Source: Streptomyces wuyuanensis
GTDB lineage: Bacteria > Actinomycetota > Actinomycetes > Streptomycetales > Streptomycetaceae
Assembly: GCF_900103455.1 (NCBI RefSeq)
Contig: NZ_FNHI01000001.1
Coordinates: forward strand, 124,001 to 188,000
Direction: 5' to 3'
Length of the DNA: 64,000 nucleotides
The number at the start of each line of letters is the position of its first letter. Positions within the stretch are counted from its first letter, which is position 1. Positions 26,676 through 36,509 of this stretch are shown piece after piece. Under the pieces are notes generated by a model that was given only the letters and a program-made list of their open reading frames with translations, did no database searches and had not been told where the DNA came from. The translations under genes and the position numbers were made by a program.

Positions 26676-26691
26676 CGCGGCTCCTGCGGTG

Positions 26692-27375
26692 TCAGCTCGC
26701 GGCCGTCGGGTCCTCGCGGCGGACCGACAACAAGTCCTCCAGCTGCTCCTCACGCGCCTGGGCGGCCACGAAGAGGAGTTCGTCACCCGGCTCCAGGGTC
26801 TCCTCGTTGTGCGGGGTGAGCACCCGGGGACCCCGGATGATCGTCACCAGCGAGGTGTCCTCGGGCCAGGCCACGTCGCCGACCTGCGTGCCGGCCAGCG
26901 CCGACTCCGGCGGCAGGGTCAGCTCGACGAGGTTGGCGTCGCCGTGGCTGAAGCGCAGCAGCCGCACCAGGTCGCCGACGCTCACGGCCTCCTCGACCAG
27001 CGCCGACATCAGACGCGGCGTGGACACCGCGACATCGACGCCCCACGACTCGTTGAACAGCCACTCGTTCTTGGGGTTGTTCACCCGTGCCACCACGCGC
27101 GGCACGCCGTACTCGGTCTTCGCGAGCAGGGAGACGACCAGGTTCACCTTGTCGTCGCCCGTCGCCGCGATCACCACGTTGCAGCGCTGCAGCGCCGCCT
27201 CGTCCAGCGACGTGATCTCGCAGGCGTCGGCCAGCAGCCACTCCGCCTGCGGCACCCGCTCCACGGAGATGGCGGTGGGCGCCTTGTCGATCAGGAGCAC
27301 CTCGTGCCCGTTCTCCAGCAGCTCACCCGCGATGGAACGACCCACCGCGCCGGCCCCGGCAATCGCGACCCGCAT
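26692..27375 (-). CDS. TrkA/KtrA-type K+ channel regulatory protein (RCK-N/RCK-C)
   Basis: A 227-residue cytosolic RCK protein. The Rossmann RCK-N domain opens with MRVAIAGAGAVGRSIAGELL (GxGxxG nucleotide-binding loop) and VLLIDKAP, with the acidic residue that selects NAD(H). RCK-C covers residues about 130-215 (LVELTLPPESALAGTQVGDV, EPGDELLFVA). Such proteins gate K+ transporters in response to NAD(H), ATP or c-di-AMP. Its start overlaps the stop of the upstream paralogue by one base. The probable membrane partner is the divergent APC permease or the KtrB-like protein 27 kb away. Confidence 0.9.
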   Translation of the reverse strand: MRVAIAGAGAVGRSIAGELLENGHEVLLIDKAPTAISVERVPQAEWLLADACEITSLDEAALQRCNVVIAATGDDKVNLVVSLLAKTEYGVPRVVARVNNPKNEWLFNESWGVDVAVSTPRLMSALVEEAVSVGDLVRLLRFSHGDANLVELTLPPESALAGTQVGDVAWPEDTSLVTIIRGPRVLTPHNEETLEPGDELLFVAAQAREEQLEDLLSVRREDPTAAS

Positions 27376-28043
27376 CAGTGACCGCCCTCCTCGGGACCTT
27401 GGGCGAACGCCGCCTCGACCTTCTCGATCTCGTCCGTGCGCATCATCACGTGCACCAGATCGCCTTCCTGCAGCACGGTCTGGGAGCTCGGCAGGACCGC
27501 CTCGCCCAGGCGTGTGAGGAACGCGACCCGCACGCCCGTCTCCTCCTGCAGCCGGCTGACCTTGTGGCCGATCCAGGACGCGGAGGTGTGTACCTCGGCG
27601 AGCTGCACGGCGCCGCTCGGGTCCCGCCACAGCTCCTCCGCTCCGGAGGGCAGCAGCCGTCGGAGCATCTGGTCCGCGGTCCAGCGGACCGTCGCCACCG
27701 TGGGGATGCCCAGCCGCTGGTACACCTCGGCACGCCTCGGGTCGTAGATACGGGCCGCGACGTTCTCGATCCCGAACATCTCGCGAGCGACGCGCGCGGC
27801 GATGATGTTGGAATTGTCACCGCTGCTGACCGCCGCGAAGGCGCCGGCCTCCTCGATGCCCGCCTCGCGGAGCGTGTCCTGGTCGAAGCCGACACCGGTG
27901 ACGCGGCGCCCGCCGAAACCGGATCCCAGACGACGGAAGGCGGTGGGGTCCTGGTCGACGACGGCGACCGTGTGCCCCTGTTGCTCCAGGGTCTGTGCGA
28001 GCGCGGCTCCCACGCGCCCACAGCCCATGATCACGATGTGCAC
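27375..28043 (-). CDS. TrkA/KtrA-type K+ regulatory protein, paralogue of the next gene
   Basis: A 222-residue RCK protein starting with GTG at 28043 (VHIVIMGCGRVGAALAQTL). The Rossmann GxGxxG loop is followed by VAVVDQDPTAFRRLG and VSSGDNSNIIAARVAREMFG. RCK-C is at residues about 135-215 (VQLAEVHTSASWIGHKVSRL, LQEGDLVHVMM). The two paralogues overlap as TGATG, so they are co-translated and may form a hetero-oligomeric ring. Divergent from the APC permease gene. Confidence 0.9.
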   Translation of the reverse strand: MHIVIMGCGRVGAALAQTLEQQGHTVAVVDQDPTAFRRLGSGFGGRRVTGVGFDQDTLREAGIEEAGAFAAVSSGDNSNIIAARVAREMFGIENVAARIYDPRRAEVYQRLGIPTVATVRWTADQMLRRLLPSGAEELWRDPSGAVQLAEVHTSASWIGHKVSRLQEETGVRVAFLTRLGEAVLPSSQTVLQEGDLVHVMMRTDEIEKVEAAFAQGPEEGGH

Positions 28044-28337
28044 CTATCTACCCCGCAGTCCTGGTCATCCCGATGACCTGCGCAAACACCCTGCTCACTC
28101 TTCTCTCTCGGCTCTGCCGGGCAACGATGGGGCATCAGTGTGCGGTTGTCGCCCCAGACGAGCTTATGACGCGGCTCCCGCGTTGCCCTCATCCGCGGTC
28201 CCGATACCGCCGGTAGACCCGATGACGTAGCACTCCGTGCCAGGTGCGTGGCCGCAGCGTGGCCGCCCGCGGGCGATTTCGTGGCGGAGGGCCCCACGGG
28301 TGGGCGTCGTCAAGAGGAACCCCTTACGATCCTCTCC

Positions 28338-30386
28338 GTGTCCAAACTGACCGACCTGCCCAAACGGATCCTGATCGGCCGGGCGCTGCGGAGCGACAGG
28401 CTGGGCGAGACGCTGCTGCCGAAGCGCATCGCACTCCCCGTCTTCGCCTCCGACCCGCTGTCCTCGGTGGCGTACGCACCCGGGGAGGTGCTTCTCGTCC
28501 TCTCGATCGCGGGTGTGTCGGCCTACCAGTACAGCCCGTGGATCGCGGCAGCCGTCGTGGTCCTGATGTTCACCGTCGTCGCCTCGTACCGGCAGAACGT
28601 GCACGCGTACCCGAGCGGCGGCGGCGACTACGAGGTGGCGAACACCAACCTCGGTCCCAGGGCCGGACTCACCGTCGCCAGCGCCCTCCTCGTCGACTAC
28701 GTCCTCACCGTGGCCGTGTCGATCTCCTCCGGCGTGGAGAACCTCGGCTCGGCGGTGCACTTCGTGATCGAGCACAAGGTGCTCAGCGCCGTCGTCATAA
28801 TCCTGCTGCTGACGCTGATGAACCTGCGTGGGGTGAAGGAGTCCGGCAAGCTCTTCGCGATCCCCACGTACGTCTTCGTCTTCGCCGTCTTCACCATGAT
28901 CGCGTGGGGCGCCTTCAAGGGCTTCGTCCTCGACGACGCGATGCGCGCCCCGACCGCCGACCTCGAGATCAAACCGGAGCAGCAGGGCCTGGCCGGCTTC
29001 GCCATGGTCTTCCTGCTGCTGCGGGCCTTCTCCTCCGGCTGTGCCGCGCTCACCGGCGTCGAGGCCATCAGCAACGGAGTCCCCGCCTTCCGCAAGCCCA
29101 AGAGCCGGAACGCCGCCACGACGCTGCTGCTCATGGGTGTGCTCGCGGTCACCATGTTCTGCGGCATCATCGGCCTGGCCATGGCCAGCGACGTGCGGAT
29201 GGCCGAGAACCCCGCGCACGACCTCATCCGCAACGGGCAGCCGGTCGGCCCCGGATACGTCCAGGACCCGGTGATCTCGCAGGTGGCGGCCGCCGTCTTC
29301 GGTGAGCACTCGTTCTTCTTCGTGCTCCTCGCCGCGGCCACGGCCCTCGTCCTCTTCCTGGCGGCGAACACCGCGTACAACGGCTTCCCGCTGCTCGGCT
29401 CGATCCTCGCCCAGGACCGGTACCTGCCGCGCCAACTGCACACCCGCGGCGACCGGCTCGCCTTCTCCAACGGCATCGTGCTGCTCGCCGGCGCGGCCAT
29501 GCTGCTGGTCTGGATCTACGACGCCGACTCCACGAAACTGATCCAGCTCTACATCGTGGGAGTCTTCGTCTCCTTCACCCTCAGCCAGACCGGCATGGTC
29601 CGGCACTGGAACCGCCATCTGCGGACGGAGCGGGACCCGGCCGTACGGCGCCACATGATCCGCTCACGGGCGATCAACGCCTTCGGCGCGTTCTTCACCG
29701 GCCTCGTTCTGGTCGTCGTCCTCGTCACCAAGTTCACGCACGGCGCCTGGGTGGCGCTCCTGGGCATGGTGATCTTCTACGGGACGATGTCGGCGATCCG
29801 CCGCCACTACGACCGGGTTTCGGACGAGATCGCCGCACCCGACGAGCCCTCCGACGACAGCGTGCGGCCCTCCCGGGTCCACTCCATCGTGCTGGTGTCC
29901 AAGGTTCACCGGCCGACCCTGCGGGCTCTCGCCTACGCCAAGCTCATGCGCTCCGACAAGCTGGAGGCGCTCAGCATCGACGTCGACCCGGCGGAGACCA
30001 AGGCGCTCAAGGCGGAGTGGGACCGGCGGGGCATCAACATCCCGCTGAAGATCCTCCACTCGCCCTACCGCGAGATCACCCGGCCGATCGTCGAGTACGT
30101 GAGAAGCCTGCGTCGCGAGAGCCCGCGCGACGCCGTCAGCGTGATCATCCCCGAGTACGTGGTCGGCCACTGGTGGGAGCACCTGCTGCACAACCAGAGC
30201 GCCCTGCGCCTCAAGGGCCGGCTGCTGTTCACCCCGGGCGTCATGGTCACCTCGGTCCCCTACCAGCTCCAGTCCTCCGAACTCGCCAAGAAGCGGGCCA
30301 GGAAGCGCCAGGAGTGGAACGCACCCGGCTCGGTGCGCCGCGGACCTGTGAACGAGCAGACCAAGGAGCCCAGCGGCAGGAGCTGA
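28338..30386 (+). CDS. APC-superfamily permease, KimA/KUP-like (probable K+ uptake)
   Basis: A 682-residue protein with about twelve TM helices in residues 30-480, then a cytosolic domain (about 510-660). Seen: LPVFASDPLSSVAYAPGEVL (TM1 region), YPSGGGDYEVANTNLGPRAG, and FAMVFLLLRAFSSGCAALTG with TM6. The layout matches KimA (YdaO) of Bacillus subtilis, a K+/H+ symporter inhibited by c-di-AMP, whose cytosolic domain resembles a universal-stress fold. The C-terminal segment HSIVLVSKVHRPTLRALAYA fits that. Two TrkA-type genes diverge from it, which supports a K+ role. Earlier GTG/ATG starts exist; GTG 28338 was chosen for the family N-terminus SKLTDLPKRILIGRAL. Confidence 0.82.
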   Translation: MSKLTDLPKRILIGRALRSDRLGETLLPKRIALPVFASDPLSSVAYAPGEVLLVLSIAGVSAYQYSPWIAAAVVVLMFTVVASYRQNVHAYPSGGGDYEVANTNLGPRAGLTVASALLVDYVLTVAVSISSGVENLGSAVHFVIEHKVLSAVVIILLLTLMNLRGVKESGKLFAIPTYVFVFAVFTMIAWGAFKGFVLDDAMRAPTADLEIKPEQQGLAGFAMVFLLLRAFSSGCAALTGVEAISNGVPAFRKPKSRNAATTLLLMGVLAVTMFCGIIGLAMASDVRMAENPAHDLIRNGQPVGPGYVQDPVISQVAAAVFGEHSFFFVLLAAATALVLFLAANTAYNGFPLLGSILAQDRYLPRQLHTRGDRLAFSNGIVLLAGAAMLLVWIYDADSTKLIQLYIVGVFVSFTLSQTGMVRHWNRHLRTERDPAVRRHMIRSRAINAFGAFFTGLVLVVVLVTKFTHGAWVALLGMVIFYGTMSAIRRHYDRVSDEIAAPDEPSDDSVRPSRVHSIVLVSKVHRPTLRALAYAKLMRSDKLEALSIDVDPAETKALKAEWDRRGINIPLKILHSPYREITRPIVEYVRSLRRESPRDAVSVIIPEYVVGHWWEHLLHNQSALRLKGRLLFTPGVMVTSVPYQLQSSELAKKRARKRQEWNAPGSVRRGPVNEQTKEPSGRS

Positions 30387-30436
30387 CGCGGCGGGAGCGC
30401 GCCCGGGGCACGGTCCTCGGCACCCTCCCGCCCACG

Positions 30437-30470
30437 TAGACTGGGAGGCTGTCGTCCGCGGACGACAGCC
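30437..30470 (+). promoter_or_regulatory. -10-like box and 24-bp palindrome before the RNA methyltransferase gene
   Basis: tagact at 30437-30442 is a good Streptomyces -10 box with no clear -35. A self-complementary 24-mer follows at 30447-30470 (ggctgtcgtccg and its exact complement) and then a pyrimidine-rich stretch. It could be the terminator of the permease gene, 60 bases back, or a 5'-leader hairpin. Confidence 0.5.
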
Positions 30471-30541
30471 TTCTCCGCTGTCTCCGCCTCTCCCTTCACT
30501 GGTATTCCCCCCGCCTCTCCCATCCCTGGAGTCACCCCGCC

Positions 30542-31870
30542 ATGCCGAACGCTTCCGATGCCTCGCTCGTCGGGGAGGAGTACGAGGTCGAGGTCGGCCC
30601 CGTCGCGCACGGCGGTCACTGCATCGCCCGCACCGACGCCGGGCGGGTCCTCTTCGTCCGGCACGCGCTGCCCGGCGAGAAGGTCGTCGCCCGGGTCACC
30701 GAGGGCGAGGAGGGCTCCCGCTATCTGCGCGCCGACGCCGTGCGCGTCCTCGAAGCGTCCAAGGACCGCATCGAGGCGCCGTGCCCGTACGCCGGGCCCG
30801 GACGGTGCGGCGGCTGCGACTGGCAGCACGCAAAGCCGGGTGCGCAGCGGCGCTTCAAGGGCGAGGTCGTCGCGGAGCAGCTGAAGCGTCTCGCGGGCCT
30901 CACCCCGGAGGAAGCCGGCTGGGACGGCACCGTCATGCCGGCGGAGGGCGACAAGCTTCCCGCGGGCGAGGTCCCGGCCTGGCGGACGCGGGTGCAGTAC
31001 GCCGTCGACGAGGAGGGCCGCGCCGGGCTGCGCAGGCACCGCTCCCACGAGGTGGAACCGGTCGAGCACTGCATGATCGCCGCGCCCGAAGTCTCCGAAC
31101 TCGGCATCGAGCAGCGGAACTGGGAGGGGATGGCCTCGATCGAGGCGATCGCCGCGACGGGCTCCCAGGACCGCCAGGTGATCCTCACTCCGCGGCCCGG
31201 CGCGCGACTGCCGATCGTGGAACTCGACAAGCCGGTCTCGGTCCTGCGCGTCCACGAACGCGACGGCAGCGTCCACCGCGTCCACGGCCGCCCCTTCGTC
31301 CGCGAGCGTGCCGACGACCGCACCTACCGCGTCGGCATGGGCGGCTTCTGGCAGGTCCACCCGAAGGCGGCCCAGACGCTCGTCGGGGCCGTGATGCAGG
31401 GCCTGCTGCCGCGCAAGGGCGACACCGCGCTCGATCTCTACTGCGGTGTGGGCCTGTTCGCGGGCGCGATCGCCCAACGCGTCGGGGAGAAGGGCGCGGT
31501 GCTCGGGATCGAGTCCGGCAAGCGCGCGGTGGAGGACGCCCGCCACAACCTCCAGGACCTGCCGCGCGTCCGCATCGAACACGGCAAGGTCGAGTCCGTC
31601 CTGCCCCGTACCGGCATCACCGAGGCCGACCTCGTCGTCCTCGACCCGCCCCGCGCGGGCGCCGGCCGCTCCACGGTCGAGTACGTCTCGGGCCTCGGCG
31701 CCCGCCGCATCGCCTACGTCGCGTGCGACCCGGCGGCCCTGGCGCGGGACCTGGCGTACTTCCGAGAGCACGGCTACCGGCCGCGGACACTGCGGGCGTT
31801 CGACCTGTTCCCGATGACGCACCACGTGGAGTGCGTGGCGATTCTGGAGCCTGCCGCGAAGGGTCTCTGA
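30542..31870 (+). CDS. TRAM-domain class I SAM-dependent RNA methyltransferase (RumA/TrmA family)
   Basis: A 442-residue enzyme. A TRAM RNA-binding domain (residues about 8-75: EVEVGPVAHGGHCIARTDAG) precedes an iron-sulfur cysteine set CPYAGPGRCGGCDWQH plus a later VEHCMIA Cys. The SAM domain follows (ALDLYCGVGLFAGAIAQ, VLDPPRAGAG) with the catalytic cysteine in YVACDPAALARDLAYF. It would make 5-methyluridine in rRNA or tRNA. ATG at 30542. This is the last recognisable core gene before the island. Confidence 0.92.
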   Translation: MPNASDASLVGEEYEVEVGPVAHGGHCIARTDAGRVLFVRHALPGEKVVARVTEGEEGSRYLRADAVRVLEASKDRIEAPCPYAGPGRCGGCDWQHAKPGAQRRFKGEVVAEQLKRLAGLTPEEAGWDGTVMPAEGDKLPAGEVPAWRTRVQYAVDEEGRAGLRRHRSHEVEPVEHCMIAAPEVSELGIEQRNWEGMASIEAIAATGSQDRQVILTPRPGARLPIVELDKPVSVLRVHERDGSVHRVHGRPFVRERADDRTYRVGMGGFWQVHPKAAQTLVGAVMQGLLPRKGDTALDLYCGVGLFAGAIAQRVGEKGAVLGIESGKRAVEDARHNLQDLPRVRIEHGKVESVLPRTGITEADLVVLDPPRAGAGRSTVEYVSGLGARRIAYVACDPAALARDLAYFREHGYRPRTLRAFDLFPMTHHVECVAILEPAAKGL

Positions 31871-32784
31871 CTGCGGTTTTCCTGGGCACTTCAGGTGGGG
31901 CCGGAGGTGCTCGATCAGTTTCCCGAAGCGAAGCGGGTCGAGCGAACAGCCTCACCGCTCCAAGTCGCAGACCTGCGGTTCCGTGTCCACCCGGCAGCGA
32001 GGGCGCCCTCTCGGACCGGGAGGATATGGGTCGGCGGCTTCTCCCGTGTCCGCATCCATTCGGTGGCCGGTTGCCATGCGCAGGCGCGAAGTTGGCGCCG
32101 CCCCCTCCTGTAGTCGACGAGCCCTGGCTTCAGCCTGTCTGGATGCACCGACGGACTCGGCCTCGCCGCCAGCTGCCTCGTCACCCACCTCGACCAGGCC
32201 ACCCCACCGGTAAGGTCACAGCCAGACGTCTCCCTGCCGTGCCTGGCCACCCCGTCGTACCTGGTACACCACGGACATCCGGCCCAGGCGGTGGTCGTAC
32301 AAGCGATGCCGCCTCAGACGTTTCCCCGGCCAGCGGCACCCAGAGCCGAAGGGCCCTGCGACCTCGGACCAACGGGCCCTCACCGCCGGTGCCGCACGGC
32401 CTGCCACCAGGGACTGTTGCCGTCCGGGTTCAGTCGGCCGCGAGTGACAGGGTTCAAGTGCTCCCCGGGCGTCACGCAGACGCCGGGGAGCACGTCATGT
32501 GCCCTGCCTCCGCGGCACTTCGCAACCGACCTTACGGGGTCCCAAGTCTTTTCACGTTGACTCCGAGACGGGCCGTCCACAGCGGCGATGACAGTACTTC
32601 GTGACATGGAATCCTCCGGGCAAGGGGGCGTTTCCGTCGGGAAGTGGCCGCCGGCGAGGCGAAGGCCGGGCCCCGCTGCCGGGGCGCCGCACTTGCCGGC
32701 GGCGAACAGGTCGGCTTCCCGCGGCGGCCGGCAGCGGGGAGCTCGGGACGGGGCGGAGGGGATGCTTCCGGCCCGGGGTGAGTT
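31871..32784. other. 914-bp gene-free left boundary of the accessory island
   Basis: No reading frame here shows recognisable protein homology or steady codon bias. It contains an orphan DevR-like box on the minus strand (32365-32380, agggcccgttggtccg). It also holds a hairpin with a one-base bulge at 32458-32493 (gtgctccccg and cggggagcac). The stretch may be decayed coding DNA left by insertions and deletions. Confidence 0.5.
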
Positions 32785-33576
32785 CTACCGGGCCGGGGCG
32801 ATCAGCCCGTAATGGCCGTCGTAGCGGTGGTAGAGCACGCTGCCCCGGCCGGTGGCCGTGTCGTGGAAGAAGACGAACGGCAGCCCGGTGAGGTTCAGCC
32901 GCTGAACGGCCTCGGGCACCGTGCTCGTGGGCACGGGAGCCGTGCTCACGCTCAGCAGCCCCTCGGTCTCCCGCTCCTGGCCCACGGGCCCCAGCGATGC
33001 CAGGCGGTGGCGGCCTGTGCGGACGTCGCGGTAGACCACGCTGTCATACGCGGAGGCCAGGTCCGTGAAGACCCAGAAGTCGTAGTCCATCGACTCCAGG
33101 TCGATCACGGCGTCCTCGGGTGTCTGCCGGGTCGGGCCGAACGACTTGTATCGCTCGACGCGGCGTTCCTCGGCCGGGAGGTGTTGACGGTGCGGACGGT
33201 GTTCGTGGCCCGCGCTGTCCCACCACGCCTCCTGGACGGTGCCGGACAGACCGCGCGGCCCGTGTCGCCGTGCCCGGGCCAGCCGCGCGGTCAGACGCTC
33301 CTGCAGCAGGTCGACCGCCTCGAACATGGTGCTCGCGGCCACGTGGGCACGTACCGGCCGGCCGTTCACATCGACCACGGCCTGGGCCGCGGCGGGACGA
33401 GCCGCCGAACCATTGGCTGCCTGGGTGAGCTTCACCTGGGCGGCCGGCACCGGTTCGCTGACGTGGTCGAGGGTCGCGAGCACCTTCTCCCGTGCGTAGG
33501 CGTCCGCACCTCGGGGCACCTGTCCTCGGCTGCGGACCTGGACGTCGACCGCCTGGCTGGTCTTGAGACCGCTCAT
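32785..33576 (-). CDS. hpf: Ribosome hibernation-promoting factor, long-form/dormancy type
   Basis: A 263-residue HPF/RaiA-family protein. The N-terminal S30AE domain (residues about 10-110: VDVQVRSRGQVPRGADAYAREK, RPVRAHVAASTMFEAVDLLQER) binds the 30S subunit. The C-terminal part holds two S30AE-C-like segments, VIDLESMDYDFWVFTDLASAYDS and VQRLNLTGLPFVFFHDTATG, which mediate 100S dimerisation in long HPFs. The duplicated tail resembles DosR-controlled mycobacterial hibernation factors. AAGGAGGAG lies 4 bases before ATG 33576. Its promoter region contains a DevR-like box (33706), so induction under oxygen limitation is inferred. It is divergent from phosphoketolase. Confidence 0.88.
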   Translation of the reverse strand: MSGLKTSQAVDVQVRSRGQVPRGADAYAREKVLATLDHVSEPVPAAQVKLTQAANGSAARPAAAQAVVDVNGRPVRAHVAASTMFEAVDLLQERLTARLARARRHGPRGLSGTVQEAWWDSAGHEHRPHRQHLPAEERRVERYKSFGPTRQTPEDAVIDLESMDYDFWVFTDLASAYDSVVYRDVRTGRHRLASLGPVGQERETEGLLSVSTAPVPTSTVPEAVQRLNLTGLPFVFFHDTATGRGSVLYHRYDGHYGLIAPAR

Positions 33577-33705
33577 GGGAACTCCTCCTTGATCGCCCTC
33601 AGCCTGTCTGGCGCCGACCGACGTCGGCAGAGCCGACCGGGCCGCCGCCGCAGTGCGACCGGTCCTCCGCATCGCCTGTCCGTCCGGGACGTACGGGCGC
33701 CTGAA

Positions 33706-33721
33706 AAGGCCATTCGGCCCA
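33706..33721. promoter_or_regulatory. DevR/OsdR-like box (hpf side)
   Basis: aaggccattcggccca, 130 bases upstream of hpf. It fits RGGCC-N4-GGCCC, close to the DosR consensus GGGAC-N4-GGCCC. Confidence 0.5.
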
Positions 33722-33859
33722 GGGCTCGTGAGCCAGGGCCCAATCCCAGGGACAAGTACAGAGCAGGCAGGTGGCCGTCGTCTGCGGCACCGGGAGAACC
33801 GCTACGACCGCGCGTCCGACGACGTCGAACGCGTGACGGGCGTCGCCGCCCGGTGCCGC

Positions 33860-33887
33860 CCCCTGCTCTGCCGGGACAGAGCAGGGG
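33860..33887. promoter_or_regulatory. Perfect 11-bp hairpin in the hpf-xfp intergenic region
   Basis: cccctgctctg and cagagcagggg surround a 6-base loop. It lies about 220 bases before xfp, too far from any stop codon for an ordinary terminator. The same 11-base left arm recurs at 46556 after the response regulator gene. Confidence 0.55.
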
Positions 33888-33900
33888 CGGGCTGCTGAAG

Positions 33901-33916
33901 TGGCCCATCCGGCCCT
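33901..33916 (-). promoter_or_regulatory. DevR/OsdR-like half-matching box (xfp side)
   Basis: On the minus strand the site reads agggccggatgggcca; the left half GGGCC is exact, the right half differs by one base. It is 194 bases before the xfp start. Confidence 0.35.
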
Positions 33917-34109
33917 TACTGCGCGGTCTTTGCTGTGTCAGCGTCTGAGGCGGCGGGTGCACTTCCGACCATCGGGTCGGTGGACTTGCGGGAGGTCCCA
34001 TGCCCCCCGGGCGCTGCTGAGAGGGTTCGCATTCCTGCGACGCGGGGCGTCGCACGCTACGGCTACGCCGGCCCGGCTCCCGCCCGCGACCACACACGAC
34101 GGAGGAAGC

Positions 34110-36509
34110 ATGCGCAAGGACGAGCGTCCGGACGGCTTACCGCTGACCGACGAGGAGCTCGGAGCGCTGGATGCGCACTGGAGGGCCGCCAACTACCTGT
34201 CGGCGGGCCAGATCTACTTGATGGACAACCCTCTGCTGAAGAAGCCGCTGGAACCGGTGCACGTCAAACCGCGGCTGCTCGGCCACTGGGGCACCTCCCC
34301 GGGTCTCAACCTCGTGCACACCCACCTCAACCGGATCATCAAGCGGCACGGCATCGACGCACTCTGCGTCTGGGGTCCCGGACACGGCGGGCCGGCCGTT
34401 CTCGCCAACTCCTGGCTGGAGGGCAGCTACAGCGAGGTCTACCCGGACGTGAGCCGTGACGAGGACGGCATGGCGCGGCTGTTCCGGCAGTTCTCCTTCC
34501 CTGGTGGAGTGCCGAGCCATGTGGCGCCCGAAACCCCCGGCTCGATTCACGAGGGCGGCGAATTGGGCTACTCCCTGTCGCACGCCTACGGCGCCGCCCT
34601 GGACAACCCGGACCTGCTGGTGGCGTGCGTCATCGGCGACGGCGAGGCGGAGACGGGACCGCTCGCCGCCTCCTGGCACTCCGACAAGTTTCTCGACCCC
34701 GTCCACGACGGAGCGGTCCTGCCCATCGTCCACCTCAACGGATACAAGATCGCGAACCCCACCGTGCTTGCGCGGATGCCGGAGACGGAGCTCGACGAGC
34801 TGCTGCGCGGCTACGGCCACGATCCCCTGCACGTAACCGGAGATGACCCGCACCAAGTCCACCAGGCCATGGCCGCCGCGATGGACACCGCCCTCGACCA
34901 CATCCGGCACATCCAGCAGCAAGCCCGAAACGGCGCCCCCGCCGGACGGCCGCGCTGGCCGGTGATCGTCCTGCGCACGCCCAAGGGCTGGACCGGCCCC
35001 GCCGAGGTCGACGGCGTGCCCGTCGAGGGCACCTGGCGCTCCCACCAGGTACCCCTGGCGCAGGTCCGCGACAACGACGACCACCGGGCCCAACTGGAAG
35101 CGTGGCTGCACTCGTACCGTCCCGAGGAGCTCTTCGACGAGACCGGCCGGCCGAGCCCCCAGGTGCTGGAATGCGTGCCGGAGGGCGAACGGAGGCTCGG
35201 CGCGACACGCCACGCCAACGGCGGCCTGCTCCTGCGGGACCTGCCCCTGCCTCCGCTCGAACGCTTCGCCGTCCCCGTGGACCGGCCCGGCGCGACCCGC
35301 CACGAGCCGACCGGGGTACTCGGACTGCTCCTCGAAAGCGTCATGGCATCCACCGGCGAGCGCCGCGACTTCCGCCTCGTCGGCCCCGACGAGACCGCCT
35401 CGAACCGCCTCCAGTCCGTGTACGAGGCGAGCGGCAAGGCATGGCAGGACCCGGTCCTGGACACTGATGAGCATCTCGACCGGCACGGCCGGGTGATGGA
35501 GATCCTCTCCGAGCACACCTGCCAGGGCTGGCTGGAGGGCTACCTGCTGACGGGCCGACACGGGCTGTTCTCCTGTTACGAAGCCTTTGTCCACATCGTC
35601 GACTCCATGGTCAACCAGCACATCAAATGGCTCAAGACCTCACGCGCCCTGCACTGGCGCGCACCCATCGCCTCCCTCAACTACCTGCTGACGTCCCACG
35701 TGTGGCGCCAGGACCACAACGGCTTCTCCCACCAGGACCCCGGCTTCGTCGACCACGTCCTGAACAAGAGCCCCGAGGTCGTCCGCGTCTACCTGCCCCC
35801 GGACGCCAACACCCTGCTGTCCGTCGCCGACCACGCGTTGCGCAGCCGTGACCACGTGAACGTGATCGTGGCCGGCAAGCAGCCGTGCTTCGACTGGCTC
35901 TCCCTGGAGGAGGCCCGCGCGCACTGCGCCCGCGGCGCCGGCGTGTGGGAATGGGCAGGCAGCGAGAACGGCACGCGCGAGCCCGAGGTCGTCCTTGCCT
36001 GCGCCGGCGACGTACCCACCCAGGAGACCCTCGCGGCGGCCGGCCTCCTGCGGCGCCATCTGCCCCAGCTCGCCGTACGCGTGGTGAACGTCGTCGACAT
36101 GACCCGGCTCATGCCCCACGAGGAACACCCACACGGCATGACCGACCTGGAATACGACGCCCTGTTCACCCGCGACAAGCCGGTGATCTTCGCCTACCAC
36201 GGCTACCCCTGGCTCGTGCACCGCCTCGCCTACCGCCGCGCCGGACACCCGAACCTCCACGTACGCGGCTACAAGGAGATGGGCACCACGACGACCCCCT
36301 TCGACATGGTCGTACGCAACGACCTCGACCGCTACCGCCTCGTGATGGACGTGATCGACCGCGTGCCCGGCCTCGCCGTACGGGCCGTGGGCGTACGGCA
36401 GGCCATGGCGGACGCCCGCGTCCGCCACCACGCCTGGATCCGCGAACACGGCACCGACATGCCCGAAGTCACCGACTGGACCTGGAGCAACGACCGGCAC
36501 CCGGCCTGA
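34110..36509 (+). CDS. xfp: Phosphoketolase (xylulose-5-phosphate/fructose-6-phosphate)
   Basis: A 799-residue thiamine-diphosphate enzyme of normal length. It splits xylulose-5-P or fructose-6-P with phosphate to give acetyl phosphate and a sugar phosphate. Seen: [48 protein letters not shown] (ThDP/Mg2+ site), [16 protein letters not shown], and in the C-terminal half [16 protein letters not shown] and [16 protein letters not shown] 34110 has GGAGGA just upstream. Supplying acetyl phosphate without redox cost fits an oxygen-limited role with AdhE nearby. A degraded second copy of residues about 555-640 lies at 50681-50945. Confidence 0.94.
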   Translation: MRKDERPDGLPLTDEELGALDAHWRAANYLSAGQIYLMDNPLLKKPLEPVHVKPRLLGHWGTSPGLNLVHTHLNRIIKRHGIDALCVWGPGHGGPAVLANSWLEGSYSEVYPDVSRDEDGMARLFRQFSFPGGVPSHVAPETPGSIHEGGELGYSLSHAYGAALDNPDLLVACVIGDGEAETGPLAASWHSDKFLDPVHDGAVLPIVHLNGYKIANPTVLARMPETELDELLRGYGHDPLHVTGDDPHQVHQAMAAAMDTALDHIRHIQQQARNGAPAGRPRWPVIVLRTPKGWTGPAEVDGVPVEGTWRSHQVPLAQVRDNDDHRAQLEAWLHSYRPEELFDETGRPSPQVLECVPEGERRLGATRHANGGLLLRDLPLPPLERFAVPVDRPGATRHEPTGVLGLLLESVMASTGERRDFRLVGPDETASNRLQSVYEASGKAWQDPVLDTDEHLDRHGRVMEILSEHTCQGWLEGYLLTGRHGLFSCYEAFVHIVDSMVNQHIKWLKTSRALHWRAPIASLNYLLTSHVWRQDHNGFSHQDPGFVDHVLNKSPEVVRVYLPPDANTLLSVADHALRSRDHVNVIVAGKQPCFDWLSLEEARAHCARGAGVWEWAGSENGTREPEVVLACAGDVPTQETLAAAGLLRRHLPQLAVRVVNVVDMTRLMPHEEHPHGMTDLEYDALFTRDKPVIFAYHGYPWLVHRLAYRRAGHPNLHVRGYKEMGTTTTPFDMVVRNDLDRYRLVMDVIDRVPGLAVRAVGVRQAMADARVRHHAWIREHGTDMPEVTDWTWSNDRHPA

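Noticed and set aside
28044..28337. Possible c-di-AMP riboswitch upstream of the KimA-like permease
   Set aside because: No conserved riboswitch core could be traced by eye; a covariance-model search would be needed.
32458..32493. Hairpin region considered as a tRNA or attachment-site remnant
   Set aside because: No tRNA arms or anticodon loop; only a simple bulged hairpin.
31895..32604. Several open frames on both strands in the left island gap
   Set aside because: Arg/Pro-rich translations typical of GC-rich noise; no homology recognised.
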